Below, piece by piece: positions 1 to 8,822 of a DNA stretch of 37,413 bases. The notes beneath the pieces were generated by a model. That model was not told the origin of the DNA. It made no database searches and saw only the letters and a list, made by a program, of their open reading frames with translations. Source of the DNA: an uncultured Porphyromonadaceae bacterium (GTDB lineage Bacteria > Bacteroidota > Bacteroidia > Bacteroidales > Muribaculaceae); assembly GCA_947176915.1 (NCBI GenBank), contig CAMWSM010000021.1, positions 1-37,413 on the forward strand. The letters run 5' to 3'. The position numbers and the translations under genes were made by a program. The stretch's first letter is position 1; the number at the start of each line of letters is the position of its first letter.

Positions 1-1
1 A

Positions 2-55
2 GAATTATAAGAATTATAAGAATTATAAGAATTATAAGAATTATAAGAATTATAA
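2..55. repeat. 9-bp tandem repeat, 6 copies, cut by the window edge
   Basis: Six perfect head-to-tail copies of GAATTATAA fill positions 2-55. Position 1 is an A, which matches the last base of a preceding copy, so the array probably extends beyond the window. It lies about 130 bp upstream of the moxR start. The sequence is A/T-rich, contains stop codons, and no coding role is seen. Confidence 0.95.
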
Positions 56-125
56 TCTAACTACTTTTAAGAAACGTTGAAGATTATTTAACAGTGGAAA
101 TTAAGCGTTTTAAGTTAATAAGTAC

Positions 126-133
126 TATTTTTG
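126..133 (+). promoter_or_regulatory. -7 box of the bat operon promoter
   Basis: TATTTTTG matches the Bacteroidetes -7 consensus TAnnTTTG and lies 53 bp before the moxR start codon. No good -33 TTTG is found 19 bp upstream of it, so the promoter is either weak or activator-assisted. The assignment rests on the motif and its position only. Confidence 0.5.
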
Positions 134-186
134 CATTTGAATTTGATAACCCAATATTGAGAATAAACAAAATATAAAAACACTAT

Positions 187-1182
187 ATGAACGAAACTGT
201 GAATATCAGAGAGTTAAATGATCTGATTGCCTCCAAAGCTAATTTCCTAAGCATGATCCGTAACGGTATGGATCGCCGCATTGTCGGTCAGAAACATCTT
301 GTTGACTCCCTATTGATAGCTTTACTCTGCAATGGACACGTTCTCCTCGAAGGTGTCCCCGGTCTTGCCAAGACCCTCGCTATAAAGACTCTCGCAAGTC
401 TCGTTGATGCTAAATATAGCCGAATCCAGTTTACTCCGGACTTGCTTCCTGCTGACGTTATAGGCACTCTCATCTACAGTATAAAGAATGAGAGCTTTGA
501 AGTGAAGAAAGGTCCTATCTTCGCCAACTTCGTCCTTGCCGACGAAATTAACCGTGCTCCGGCAAAGGTGCAGAGTGCCCTTCTTGAGGCTATGCAGGAG
601 CGTCAGGTTACCATTGGCGACGAGACTTTCCCGCTCGACAAGCCATTCCTCGTTATGGCGACTCAGAACCCTATTGAACAGGAAGGCACATATCCTCTTC
701 CTGAAGCGCAGACCGACCGTTTCCTCTTGAAAGTGGTTATTGGCTATCCCTCAAAGAATGAGGAGAAAGATATTATACGTCAGAATATTCACGGTGTGCA
801 GGCTCCCATTCTTCCCGTTGTTACTCCTTCTGATATTCTCGAAGTGCAGAAAATTGTCGAGAAAATCTATATAGATGAGAAGATAGAGAACTATATTGTA
901 GATATTGTATTCGCAACTCGCGAGCCGGGCAAATATGGTTTGCAGGATCTTGAAAGCATAATCTCTTACGGTGCTTCTCCACGTGCCTCGATCAGCCTTG
1001 CCCTTGCTTCAAGAGCCTACGCTTTCCTTCAGGGAAGAGGGTATGTCATTCCAGAGGATGTACGTGCGGTTTGCCACGATGTTATGCGTCATCGTATCGG
1101 TCTCTCATACGAAGCCGAGGCTAATAATATCGGTGCGGATGAGGTTATAACCGCTATTCTCGACAAGGTGGTGGTGCCCTAA
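187..1182 (+). CDS. moxR: MoxR-family AAA+ ATPase, first gene of the bat operon
   Basis: A 331-residue cytoplasmic AAA+ ATPase of the MoxR family, at full family length. Visible motifs are Walker A GVPGLAKT (residues 56-63), Walker B FVLADE (115-120) and the sensor-1 type ATQNP (158-162). MoxR proteins are chaperone-like ATPases that usually act with von Willebrand A (VWA) domain proteins, and the following genes (DUF58, batA, batB) supply those. The start at 187 is the first in-frame ATG, 53 bp after a -7 box. It leads a nine-gene run with short gaps or overlaps, the layout known for the Bacteroides aerotolerance (bat) operon. The exact client in this organism is not deducible. Confidence 0.95.
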   Translation: MNETVNIRELNDLIASKANFLSMIRNGMDRRIVGQKHLVDSLLIALLCNGHVLLEGVPGLAKTLAIKTLASLVDAKYSRIQFTPDLLPADVIGTLIYSIKNESFEVKKGPIFANFVLADEINRAPAKVQSALLEAMQERQVTIGDETFPLDKPFLVMATQNPIEQEGTYPLPEAQTDRFLLKVVIGYPSKNEEKDIIRQNIHGVQAPILPVVTPSDILEVQKIVEKIYIDEKIENYIVDIVFATREPGKYGLQDLESIISYGASPRASISLALASRAYAFLQGRGYVIPEDVRAVCHDVMRHRIGLSYEAEANNIGADEVITAILDKVVVP

Positions 1183-1218
1183 TCTGTCGTCTCTCCTCAA
1201 TTTGATAATCTGAATTAT

Positions 1219-2100
1219 ATGGACGCAAAAGAACTGCTTCAGAAAGTCAGGAAAATAGAGATAAAGACTCGCGGACTGAGCCAAAATATTTTTGCAGGAG
1301 AATATCACACCGCCTTCAAGGGGCGCGGTGTGATTTTCTCCGAAGTAAGGGAATATCAGCCTGGAGACGATATCCGTGATATAGACTGGAATGTTACTGC
1401 CCGTCAGAACAAACCCTTTGTCAAAGTCTATGAAGAGGAGCGCGAGCTCACCATGATGCTCCTTATCGATGTCAGCGGAAGTTCTGATTTCGGAGCGATG
1501 GGGGATGAAAAGAAGGAGGTCATAGCTGAAATTGCCGCGACTCTCGCTTTTTCCTCCATTCAGAATAATGACAAGGTGGGTGTGATTTTCTTTAGCGACA
1601 AAATAGAGAAATTTATTCCCCCTAAAAAGGGAAGAAAGCATATTCTCCTTATCATACGTGAAATTATCGACATGAAGCCTGAAAGCAAAGGCACAAATAT
1701 TGATGTGGCTCTCCAATTCATGACGAATGCCTTGAAAAAGAGATGCACAGCTTTTTTACTCAGCGACTTCATTGATAATCATGACTACTTTTCAAGCATG
1801 TCGATTGCCAACAAGAAGCATGATTTGGCTGCAATTCAGGTCTATGATAAGCGTGATGCAAAGCTTCCTGATGTCGGACTGGTCAGAGTGCGCGACATGG
1901 AGACGGGAGTAGACCGTTGGCTTGACACATCTTCATCCAGAGTAAGAAAAGCTTTTGACAAAGCTTGGTATGAACGGCAGCAAAAACTTTCATCTACGGT
2001 AGGAAAGTGTGGAGTTGACCTTGCTTCTATCACGACTGACGAAGACTATGTGAAAGCTTTGCTTGCTCTTTTCCGCAACCGCTCTGCTATGAGAAGATAA
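1219..2100 (+). CDS. DUF58 domain protein with VWA-like fold
   Basis: A 293-residue protein of the DUF58 family. The family signature is clear: YQPGDDIRDIDW (residues 46-57). It is followed by a VWA-like segment with LLIDVSGSS, which gives a DxSxS metal-site pattern at residues 84-88. No signal peptide or membrane segment is seen, so it is probably cytoplasmic. DUF58 proteins are almost always encoded directly after moxR and are regarded as MoxR partners. Here the gap to moxR is 36 bp and to the next gene 28 bp, supporting co-transcription. The biochemical role of DUF58 is not established. Confidence 0.93.
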   Translation: MDAKELLQKVRKIEIKTRGLSQNIFAGEYHTAFKGRGVIFSEVREYQPGDDIRDIDWNVTARQNKPFVKVYEEERELTMMLLIDVSGSSDFGAMGDEKKEVIAEIAATLAFSSIQNNDKVGVIFFSDKIEKFIPPKKGRKHILLIIREIIDMKPESKGTNIDVALQFMTNALKKRCTAFLLSDFIDNHDYFSSMSIANKKHDLAAIQVYDKRDAKLPDVGLVRVRDMETGVDRWLDTSSSRVRKAFDKAWYERQQKLSSTVGKCGVDLASITTDEDYVKALLALFRNRSAMRR

Positions 2101-2128
2101 TTACCCCTCCTTTCCAATCTTATGGATA

Positions 2129-3145
2129 ATGAATAAGAAAAAAAAATATATATTGTCGGTGCTCCTGCTCCTTATTGCCATGCTTCCAGCGCAGGCTGCC
2201 ATTCAGGTGAAGGCGAGTCTTGACTCTGTAAATCTCCTGATGGGGAATATCACGACTCTTCGTCTGGAAGCTGTGCAGGATAAGGGGAAACCCGGAGGTT
2301 TCACTATTTTCCGAAACACTGATCCACAGAAAGGTTATGTAGGGGTATGCGGTGATAGTGTGGAGTTACGCACATCGTTCAAGATTGATACAGTAGAGTT
2401 AGGCTCGAATCGTATTCAGCTTAATTATGAGATACCTGTCCAGGCATTCGATTCGGGAAGCTATCGACTTCCTGAATTTGTCTATGTATCGGAGTCAGAC
2501 TCTGCTCGATCTAATGCCCTTACATTGAACGTTATTCCTGTCAAGGCTACTGCCGATGATCCTATAGCCGGTTTTGCACGTGTGGCTGATCCGGAAAATC
2601 CATCCGTGTTTGATAATGTCCCTGACTGGCTTGCCGACTGGTGGTGGCTGATTCTTTTAGTTATTGCTGCCGCGGCTGCTGTCTGGTGGGCGGTTAGACG
2701 CTATAAGAAGGAGGGCACCGTGCTTCGTAAGAAACCGGAGCCTACTCCTTACGAGACTGCCATTAGAAAGCTTAAGGAACTCAAGGCTAAAAATCTTTGG
2801 GAACAGGGTCGTGAGAAGGAATATTTCACTGATCTTACTGACATTCTTCGTATCTATCTTGACCGTCGTTTCGGTATAAATGCAATGGAGATGACTTCCC
2901 GCGAAATCATGGAGCATCTCTATAACAGCGACGTGAAGGATAAGCGCGACTATATTCGTCAGATCTTGAGTGTTGCCGATTTCGTGAAGTTTGCCAAAGT
3001 GCGCCCTCTTCCGGCTGACAATATAGCGGCATACGATAATGCCGTAAAATTCGTGGAAGAGACAAAACCTGAACCACAGCCTGATGAGGCGGTTTCTCCG
3101 GAGACAAATTCAGGCAAAAAGAATAAGAAAGGGGGTGGAAAATGA
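2129..3145 (+). CDS. bat operon membrane-anchored protein (DUF4381-like)
   Basis: A 338-residue protein with an N-terminal signal peptide (KKKKYILSVLLLLIAMLPAQA), an extracytoplasmic beta-rich domain (about 25-150), and one transmembrane helix rich in W, L, I and A (about 170-190, starting near DWWWLILLV). A cytoplasmic helical tail ends in a Lys/Gly-rich stretch. The topology resembles the DUF4381-type genes that sit between DUF58 and batA in bat operons. Its stop overlaps the batA start by four bases (ATGA), implying translational coupling. A four-codon reading frame (ATG at 2122, stop TAA) overlaps the start at 2129. Function is not known beyond its association with the MoxR/Bat complex. 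Confidence 0.85.
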   Translation: MNKKKKYILSVLLLLIAMLPAQAAIQVKASLDSVNLLMGNITTLRLEAVQDKGKPGGFTIFRNTDPQKGYVGVCGDSVELRTSFKIDTVELGSNRIQLNYEIPVQAFDSGSYRLPEFVYVSESDSARSNALTLNVIPVKATADDPIAGFARVADPENPSVFDNVPDWLADWWWLILLVIAAAAAVWWAVRRYKKEGTVLRKKPEPTPYETAIRKLKELKAKNLWEQGREKEYFTDLTDILRIYLDRRFGINAMEMTSREIMEHLYNSDVKDKRDYIRQILSVADFVKFAKVRPLPADNIAAYDNAVKFVEETKPEPQPDEAVSPETNSGKKNKKGGGK

Positions 3146-4119
3146 TGTTCAAATATCCCGGTTTCCTTTGGCTTTTGCTTATACTGTTGCCATTGATCGC
3201 ATGGTATATCTGGAAACATCGTAATGCCAATCCATCTCTGGGCATCTCCACGGTAGGTCCTGTTGCCAAACTCCCCATAACTTGGAAAGTTGTGGCGATG
3301 CATCTGGCGTTTGCCTTGCAACTGGTGGCTATTGCCGGCTTGATTGTTGCTTTGGCACGTCCGCAGACTCACGATCATCTCCGAACATCAAAGATAGAGG
3401 GGACAGACATTATTCTTGCTCTCGATATATCAGGAAGTATGTCAGCTCGTGATTTCAAGCCTACTCGCTTTGCTGCCGCAAAAGAGGTTGCCTCCAAGTT
3501 TGTGAGTCAGCGCACAAACGATAATATGGGGCTTGTGGTGTTTGCGGGAGAATCGCTCTCCTTAATGCCGCTGACCAACGACCGCGCTGCCCTTATGAAC
3601 GCAATTCAGCAAGTGGAGATGGGTGATCTGAATGATGGCACTGCTATTGGCGACGGTCTCACGAGCGCTATTAATCGTATCGCATCCGGAAAAGCAAAAT
3701 CCAAAAGTATCATACTCCTTACTGACGGCACAAATAATGCCGGAGATGTTCCCCCCTCTACAGCCGCACAGATTGCAAAGCAGAAGGGAATAAAGGTCTA
3801 TACAATCGGAGTCGGCACCAACGGTTCAATTCAGATCACTGACCCCTACGGCTTCTCCACAACCACAATGGAGACAAAAATTGACGAGCAATCGTTGAAA
3901 CAGATAGCCAGTGCTACAGGGGGAAAATTCTTCCGTGCAAAAGATGAGAAGATGCTCCGTCAGGTATTTGATGAAATAGACAGTCTCGAAAAGACAGTCC
4001 TGGATGTGGACAGATTCACCACAACGGATGAAAACTTTATGCCCTGGGTCATTTTGGCGCTTTGTGCTTTTGGACTGTATCTGCTGATGCGATACACTGT
4101 GTTAAGAAGAATCCCTTGA
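3142..4119 (+). CDS. batA: BatA, membrane VWA-domain protein
   Basis: A 325-residue inner-membrane protein with two N-terminal hydrophobic helices (about 5-22 and 52-72), then a VWA domain exposed to one side of the membrane. The metal-ion-dependent adhesion motif DISGSMS is intact (D95, S97, S99). A C-terminal helix (about 299-318) is followed by a short basic end. This is the standard BatA layout (aerotolerance protein family first described in Bacteroides). ATG codons lie at 3142 and 3145; the first overlaps the upstream stop. It is followed 27 bp later by batB, a diverged paralogue. BatA is expected to work with MoxR and BatB at the membrane; the mechanism is unknown. Confidence 0.93.
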   Translation: MMFKYPGFLWLLLILLPLIAWYIWKHRNANPSLGISTVGPVAKLPITWKVVAMHLAFALQLVAIAGLIVALARPQTHDHLRTSKIEGTDIILALDISGSMSARDFKPTRFAAAKEVASKFVSQRTNDNMGLVVFAGESLSLMPLTNDRAALMNAIQQVEMGDLNDGTAIGDGLTSAINRIASGKAKSKSIILLTDGTNNAGDVPPSTAAQIAKQKGIKVYTIGVGTNGSIQITDPYGFSTTTMETKIDEQSLKQIASATGGKFFRAKDEKMLRQVFDEIDSLEKTVLDVDRFTTTDENFMPWVILALCAFGLYLLMRYTVLRRIP

Positions 4120-4146
4120 TTTAAAGATATTATTATATAAGGATAT

Positions 4147-5196
4147 ATGTTCAGTTTTGCATATCCAAGCCTTCTGCTGCTCCTCTTGCTCGTCCCGGCA
4201 TTCATAGCATTGTATGCCTGGGCGAGGTATGCCCGCAACCGGAAGCTTAAGAAATTCGGACGTCTGAAAGTGCTCGGTCCACTCATGCCGGAGGTGTCTC
4301 CTTATAAGCCACCCTTGAAACTGACTCTTGAGATGCTGGCTCTTGCCCTGATAATAATAGCCGTAGCGCGTCCGTGGGGTGGAGTTAAGGATGAGAAGAC
4401 TGTGAAGGAGGGGATCGAGGTAGTGATTGCTGTCGATGCCAGCAACTCCATGCTTGCTTCTTCCACTTCAGATGAGAAAGGAATAGACAGAATGAGGCAG
4501 GCTAAGCTCATTCTTGAAAAACTTATTAACCGGCTTGACAATGACCGTGTCGGTCTGATTGTGTATGCCGGGGATGCCTACACATTAATTCCAGTTACAA
4601 GCGATTATGTATCTGCCAAGATGTTTCTTAATTCCATCGATCCTTCAATGGTGGATAATCAAGGCACTAACATAACGTCTGCCATCGACTTAGCGGCAAA
4701 ATCTTTTAGCGAAGATAAAAAGATAGGGAAAGCCATTATTCTTATCACTGATGCTGAGGATCTTGAGGATGTGCAGAGCGTGATGGACGCTGCGAAAACT
4801 GCTGCCCGGAACGGAATCCAGCTTGACGTGGTGGGTCTCGGGTCAACAACTGCCGTGCCTATCCCTTTGAAAAGAGGAGGCTATCTTATTGATCCCGATA
4901 CCGGAGAACCGGTAAGAACTGCATTGAACGAAGATTTGGCTACCGACATTGCGGCTGCCGGAAAGGGCATCTACGTGAATGCTTCGAATAATGATGCTCT
5001 TAACGAACTGGACAAGCAACTTGACACGGTAAAGAAAACCGCCCTCGAAGCCAGTTTTGCAGCAATTCACGATGAACTTTTCCCGATCTTCGTATGGTTT
5101 GCCCTGGCATTGCTTGTGCTTGACATTTTTGTGCTTGACCGTAAGATCAGCTGGCTTGATAAGATTACATTCTTTAAAAAGGAGGATAAAAAATGA
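4147..5196 (+). CDS. batB: BatB, membrane VWA-domain protein
   Basis: A 349-residue paralogue of BatA with the same topology: a hydrophobic N-terminus (about 5-25), a second helix (about 60-75), a VWA domain, and a C-terminal helix near residues 315-333. The metal motif is DASNSM (D97, S99, S101), preceded by EVVIAV. Its TGA stop overlaps the batC ATG (ATGA), so the two are probably translationally coupled. Length and order fit BatB of Bacteroidetes. It would act with BatA on the periplasmic face in stress and oxygen tolerance (family knowledge, not shown by the sequence). Confidence 0.92.
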   Translation: MFSFAYPSLLLLLLLVPAFIALYAWARYARNRKLKKFGRLKVLGPLMPEVSPYKPPLKLTLEMLALALIIIAVARPWGGVKDEKTVKEGIEVVIAVDASNSMLASSTSDEKGIDRMRQAKLILEKLINRLDNDRVGLIVYAGDAYTLIPVTSDYVSAKMFLNSIDPSMVDNQGTNITSAIDLAAKSFSEDKKIGKAIILITDAEDLEDVQSVMDAAKTAARNGIQLDVVGLGSTTAVPIPLKRGGYLIDPDTGEPVRTALNEDLATDIAAAGKGIYVNASNNDALNELDKQLDTVKKTALEASFAAIHDELFPIFVWFALALLVLDIFVLDRKISWLDKITFFKKEDKK

Positions 5197-5981
5197 GAAC
5201 AAGATTCATCACATACCTCTTGATAATAATAGCCCTGTTCGGTGGAAACAGGCTTTATGCCCAGGATTCCAAGGGTGGAGAATCAACAAGAAAGGAGCGG
5301 AATTATATTTCTGAAGGGAACAAACTCTATAATGACGGCAGATACCGCGCAGCAATGCAGAAATATCAACAGGCCTTACAGATCAATCCTTCTTCAGCGG
5401 TAGCTCGCTATAATCTTGGCCTGTCTCAAATTCGACTTGGATCCAATCCCTCTGACACTACAGCGACTGCAAAACAGCTTCTTGAAACCGGAAAGCAGGC
5501 TATGCAGCAGGTGGCCGGAATGGGTAGTCAGAAACCTGATTTGGCAGCGCGCGCTAACTATAATCTCGGGAATGTAGCATTCAACGCTGAGGATTATTCC
5601 TCGGCCCTCGGCTACTACAAGCAGGCTTTGCGTCTTAATCCTAAGGATGATTCTGCTCGGAAGAACCTTAGGATTACTCAATTAAAACTGCAGAATCAGA
5701 ACCAAGACAATAATCAGGATCAGAATAAGGACCAAAATAAGGATCAAGATCAAAACAAAGATCAGGACCAAAACAAGGATCAGAATCAGAATAAAGATCA
5801 AGACCAAAATCAGGATCAGAACAAAGATCAACAGCAGAAGCAACAGCCTGACATAAATAATCAGACCGCTGATCAGATCCTGAAGGCAATGGAGAATAAG
5901 GAGAATCAGACCCGGGCTCGTGTGAATGGTCAGCAAGGTGACAAAAGCACCGGCAGGAATAGGTCGCGTAAAAACTGGTAA
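5193..5981 (+). CDS. batC: BatC, TPR protein with Gln/Asn/Asp/Lys-rich repeat tail
   Basis: A 262-residue periplasmic protein with a signal peptide ending near residue 23. The N-terminal half has TPR repeats (NYISEGNKLYNDGRYRAAMQKY, split here as a TPR helix pair near 35-56, and RANYNLGNVAFNAEDYSSAL near 120-140). Residues about 170-215 are low-complexity repeats of the type QNKDQ. The C-terminal segment QILKAMENKENQTRARV is typical of BatC. It overlaps batB by four bases. The repeat tract is discussed under findings because its length can vary by slippage. BatC is thought to scaffold the Bat proteins through its TPRs; this is inference from family knowledge. Confidence 0.9.
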   Translation: MRTRFITYLLIIIALFGGNRLYAQDSKGGESTRKERNYISEGNKLYNDGRYRAAMQKYQQALQINPSSAVARYNLGLSQIRLGSNPSDTTATAKQLLETGKQAMQQVAGMGSQKPDLAARANYNLGNVAFNAEDYSSALGYYKQALRLNPKDDSARKNLRITQLKLQNQNQDNNQDQNKDQNKDQDQNKDQDQNKDQNQNKDQDQNQDQNKDQQQKQQPDINNQTADQILKAMENKENQTRARVNGQQGDKSTGRNRSRKNW

Positions 5982-5993
5982 TTTTTTGGTGCT

Positions 5994-6920
5994 ATGATTT
6001 CCCGGTTCATAAAATTATTAATGCTTTTCACTTTAGGATTGTTTTCATCTTTCTCTGTCCAGGCAGTGGAGGGAAAGAGAAATCAGTCCCGAGGTGAAGT
6101 GTATCTTCAATCCGGAATCAGCAAGCAAAAGGTTATGGAGGGGGAAAGGGTGATTTATGAAGTAAGGCTTGTTACGAACAATCCTGATATAGCAGGTATA
6201 GAACTGGTGAAAGCCCCCGTGTTCGGCAGTTTGCCTTATTCACATGTAGCCGGCGACACCTCTTTTCGCGAATTTATTGAGGATGGAAAAGTTTTTTATT
6301 CTTTGGTGATCGACAGATATTTTATAGGGGCTGAGGAGAAAGGGAAATATTCTGTCGGAGGAGGAACTTATAGAATAGGATTAAAACGTCCGGAGAGAGT
6401 GAACGATCCTTTCTGGGGTCCTTCTATTGTCAATAGAATGGAAGTTGTTGAGCTTGAAGCTCCTGTCAGAGAATTAAAAGTTGCCTCCCTTCCAAAAAAC
6501 AGTCGTCCCGAATTATTTTCGGGGGCAATAGGAGAATTTTCAATTTCAGTCTTTCCTCCTGAAAAGGATATTCTTGCCGGTGAGGAGAATATAATTGTGA
6601 TTGCTATTTCCGGCAAGGGGGATCTAACCAATGCTCCTGCTCCTGATGTGAAGGGTGGGTTTAGAGAAGGTTTACATTTCCGTTCTATGACTGATGACAG
6701 AGAGCATTTCATCACAAAAGGTGAATTAGGATCGGAAATGAAACTCGAATGTGTGTTTACCGCTGATAAGCCTGGAAAATATGTAATTTTGCCGATTAAA
6801 TTCTGTTATTATGACAGCAACAGAGATAAATATGTAATACTGGAAACTGACCCTATTGAAATAGAGGTAAAAGAGTCAAAAGCCATTCGGAGTGCTCCTC
6901 CGGTCTATCATCAAATATAG
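5994..6920 (+). CDS. Short BatD-like protein without membrane anchor
   Basis: A 308-residue secreted protein with a signal peptide (about 1-25). It aligns by eye with the middle of the BatD encoded next: both share the DPFWG motif (near residue 140 here), a segment of the type LP..ARP.FSGA.G.F.IS, and a gap-free run of beta strands after it. The C-terminal transmembrane helix and cytoplasmic part of BatD are missing, and the protein ends soon after the last beta domain. It therefore looks like a soluble BatD paralogue (oxygen-tolerance domain), not a truncated pseudogene: the frame is open, a signal peptide is present, and the gap to batC is 12 bp. Function is unknown. Confidence 0.8.
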   Translation: MISRFIKLLMLFTLGLFSSFSVQAVEGKRNQSRGEVYLQSGISKQKVMEGERVIYEVRLVTNNPDIAGIELVKAPVFGSLPYSHVAGDTSFREFIEDGKVFYSLVIDRYFIGAEEKGKYSVGGGTYRIGLKRPERVNDPFWGPSIVNRMEVVELEAPVRELKVASLPKNSRPELFSGAIGEFSISVFPPEKDILAGEENIIVIAISGKGDLTNAPAPDVKGGFREGLHFRSMTDDREHFITKGELGSEMKLECVFTADKPGKYVILPIKFCYYDSNRDKYVILETDPIEIEVKESKAIRSAPPVYHQI

Positions 6921-6971
6921 CAACCTTAGAAAGAGCATATAGATGTTCCTCCAAAAAATACCCATAGGATT

Positions 6972-8822
6972 ATGACAATAAAACTGAGATATGGCATACT
7001 TTCTTTACTGTTTCTTTTAAGCGGCATCTCTGCTTTTGCATCTTCCGTGCATCTGTCAGTGCAGTCCGTCAGAGGGAAACGAGAAATATCTGTGGGAGAT
7101 CTTTTTTATATCTCTTACGAAGTAAATGACATAGAGGAGGCTCCGGACCGTCCTACAAATGTGCCGGGCGCGAAGATAATGTATTTTGAGCGCACCGGGC
7201 AGAGTTCAAGATTTTCCAGTGTGAATGGAAAAACAACTCAAAGTTATAGTTTCACATATACATTGACTCTTAAAGCTGTTAAGGAGGGGCAATTTTCATA
7301 CGGACCTGTGACGGTAGGAGGTGTAAAAAGTAATTCCGTAAACTATGCCATCGGAGTTGCTCCCGCTGCCACTCCCGACAATTCTTCTCAGTCAGGAGGA
7401 GGACAGTCCTCTGGCGGCTCTTCCTCAAATCAGGGAGAGGGTCCTAAATTCATCGGCAAGGGAGACGGCAATCTTTTCCTGAAAGCGGATGTGTCGCGTT
7501 CAACAGCCTACGAACAGGAAGCTCTGGTCTATACGGTGAAGCTCTACACCACCTACGATGCCATAAAATTTATCGGAGCTACCGCCGCACCGAAGTTTGA
7601 AGGGTTTGTTGTTGAGGAATCAAAGGATATTTCCACCTCCCTGGAATATGAAACTTACAACGGGAAAACATACGCCACTGCAATCATTGCCCGTTATATT
7701 ATTTTCCCTCAGATGCAGGGACAATTGAAAGTGCTGGGTAATACCTACACGGTGAGCGTTGACGAAAGGGAATATTATCATGATCCTTTTTGGGGAAGCA
7801 TGTCGGTTCCGAAACCTTTGCAGCTGAATGTTACTCCTAACGATCTTTCCATCAATGTTAAGCCTTTGCCGTCTCCTGTCCCGGCAAATTTCTCGGGAGG
7901 AGTAGGTCAGTTTAAAATAAGCTCCGATCTTCCTGCTCAGAACTTCCTTAGCAATCAGGCTGCATCTGTGGTATATACCGTTACGGGCACAGGTAACCTA
8001 AAGTATGTTAAACTTCCTGATTTGAATGCTCTCTATCCGGCTCAGCTGGAGGTTTATAGTCCTACTCCGGAAGTTACCGCCAACGTAGGACGTACAAATG
8101 TGAGCGGTTCAGCCAAATTTGATTATTCTTTCATGCCTTTAGAGGCAGGCACATTTACTATCCCTTCCGTAGAGCTTGTCTATTTCAATCCGCTGACAGG
8201 AAATTATGAAACCTCCACGGCACGGGGATACACAATAAATGTTGGTAAGGGTAAAGGGTCGGAGAAATCCCAGACCCGAGGGATGCTTGCCTTTAATCCA
8301 CAATTGATGAAAGTCGGATCTAATCTATCCTTCCATCATACTCCATACGTTCATAAAGTTGGTTATTGGCTTTTCTATATAATTCCTATCTTGCTGTTAT
8401 TGGGAGTATCTATTTACTACCGGGCATATCTCAAAGCTAATGCCGATCTTCTTGCCGTAAGAAGCAGGAAGGCAAGCAAAGTGGCTCGCATGCGATTGAA
8501 GAAGGCTGCAGTATGTATGCGAAAGAGGGAGGTTGATCCCTTCTATGATGAGATGCTTGCTTCTCTTTGGGGTTATTTAGGAGACAAATTGAAGATTGCC
8601 ACTTCTGAATTGAACAGGCAAAATGTCAGTGCGACACTTTCCGAAAGGGGTATTCCGGAAGAGAAAATCGCCTCTATGATTAATCTGATCGACGACTGTG
8701 AGTTCGCCAAATATGCTCCGGCCTCTACCAAGGCGGATATGAAACCGGTCTATGACCGAGGGGTGGACGTGATTAATGAAATGGAGGATGCTTTCAAACA
8801 GATAAAACAAGAGAAGAAATGA
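6972..8822 (+). CDS. batD: BatD, oxygen-tolerance family membrane protein
   Basis: A 616-residue protein with a signal peptide (cleavage near ISAFA, residue 24), several extracytoplasmic beta domains, a Ser/Gly/Gln-rich linker (about 135-155), the DPFWG motif near residue 270, and one transmembrane helix near residues 460-482. The cytoplasmic C-terminal part, about 130 residues, is helical and charged. This matches full-length BatD. The last bases overlap batE (ATGA). In the family BatD is thought to present or scaffold the BatA/BatB VWA proteins at the membrane; its direct activity is unknown. It is preceded by a shorter paralogue, which is less usual. Confidence 0.92.
   Translation: MTIKLRYGILSLLFLLSGISAFASSVHLSVQSVRGKREISVGDLFYISYEVNDIEEAPDRPTNVPGAKIMYFERTGQSSRFSSVNGKTTQSYSFTYTLTLKAVKEGQFSYGPVTVGGVKSNSVNYAIGVAPAATPDNSSQSGGGQSSGGSSSNQGEGPKFIGKGDGNLFLKADVSRSTAYEQEALVYTVKLYTTYDAIKFIGATAAPKFEGFVVEESKDISTSLEYETYNGKTYATAIIARYIIFPQMQGQLKVLGNTYTVSVDEREYYHDPFWGSMSVPKPLQLNVTPNDLSINVKPLPSPVPANFSGGVGQFKISSDLPAQNFLSNQAASVVYTVTGTGNLKYVKLPDLNALYPAQLEVYSPTPEVTANVGRTNVSGSAKFDYSFMPLEAGTFTIPSVELVYFNPLTGNYETSTARGYTINVGKGKGSEKSQTRGMLAFNPQLMKVGSNLSFHHTPYVHKVGYWLFYIIPILLLLGVSIYYRAYLKANADLLAVRSRKASKVARMRLKKAAVCMRKREVDPFYDEMLASLWGYLGDKLKIATSELNRQNVSATLSERGIPEEKIASMINLIDDCEFAKYAPASTKADMKPVYDRGVDVINEMEDAFKQIKQEKK

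Noticed and set aside
1105..1716. 203-residue minus-strand open frame over moxR end and DUF58 gene
   Set aside because: Antisense to two recognised genes in a tight operon.
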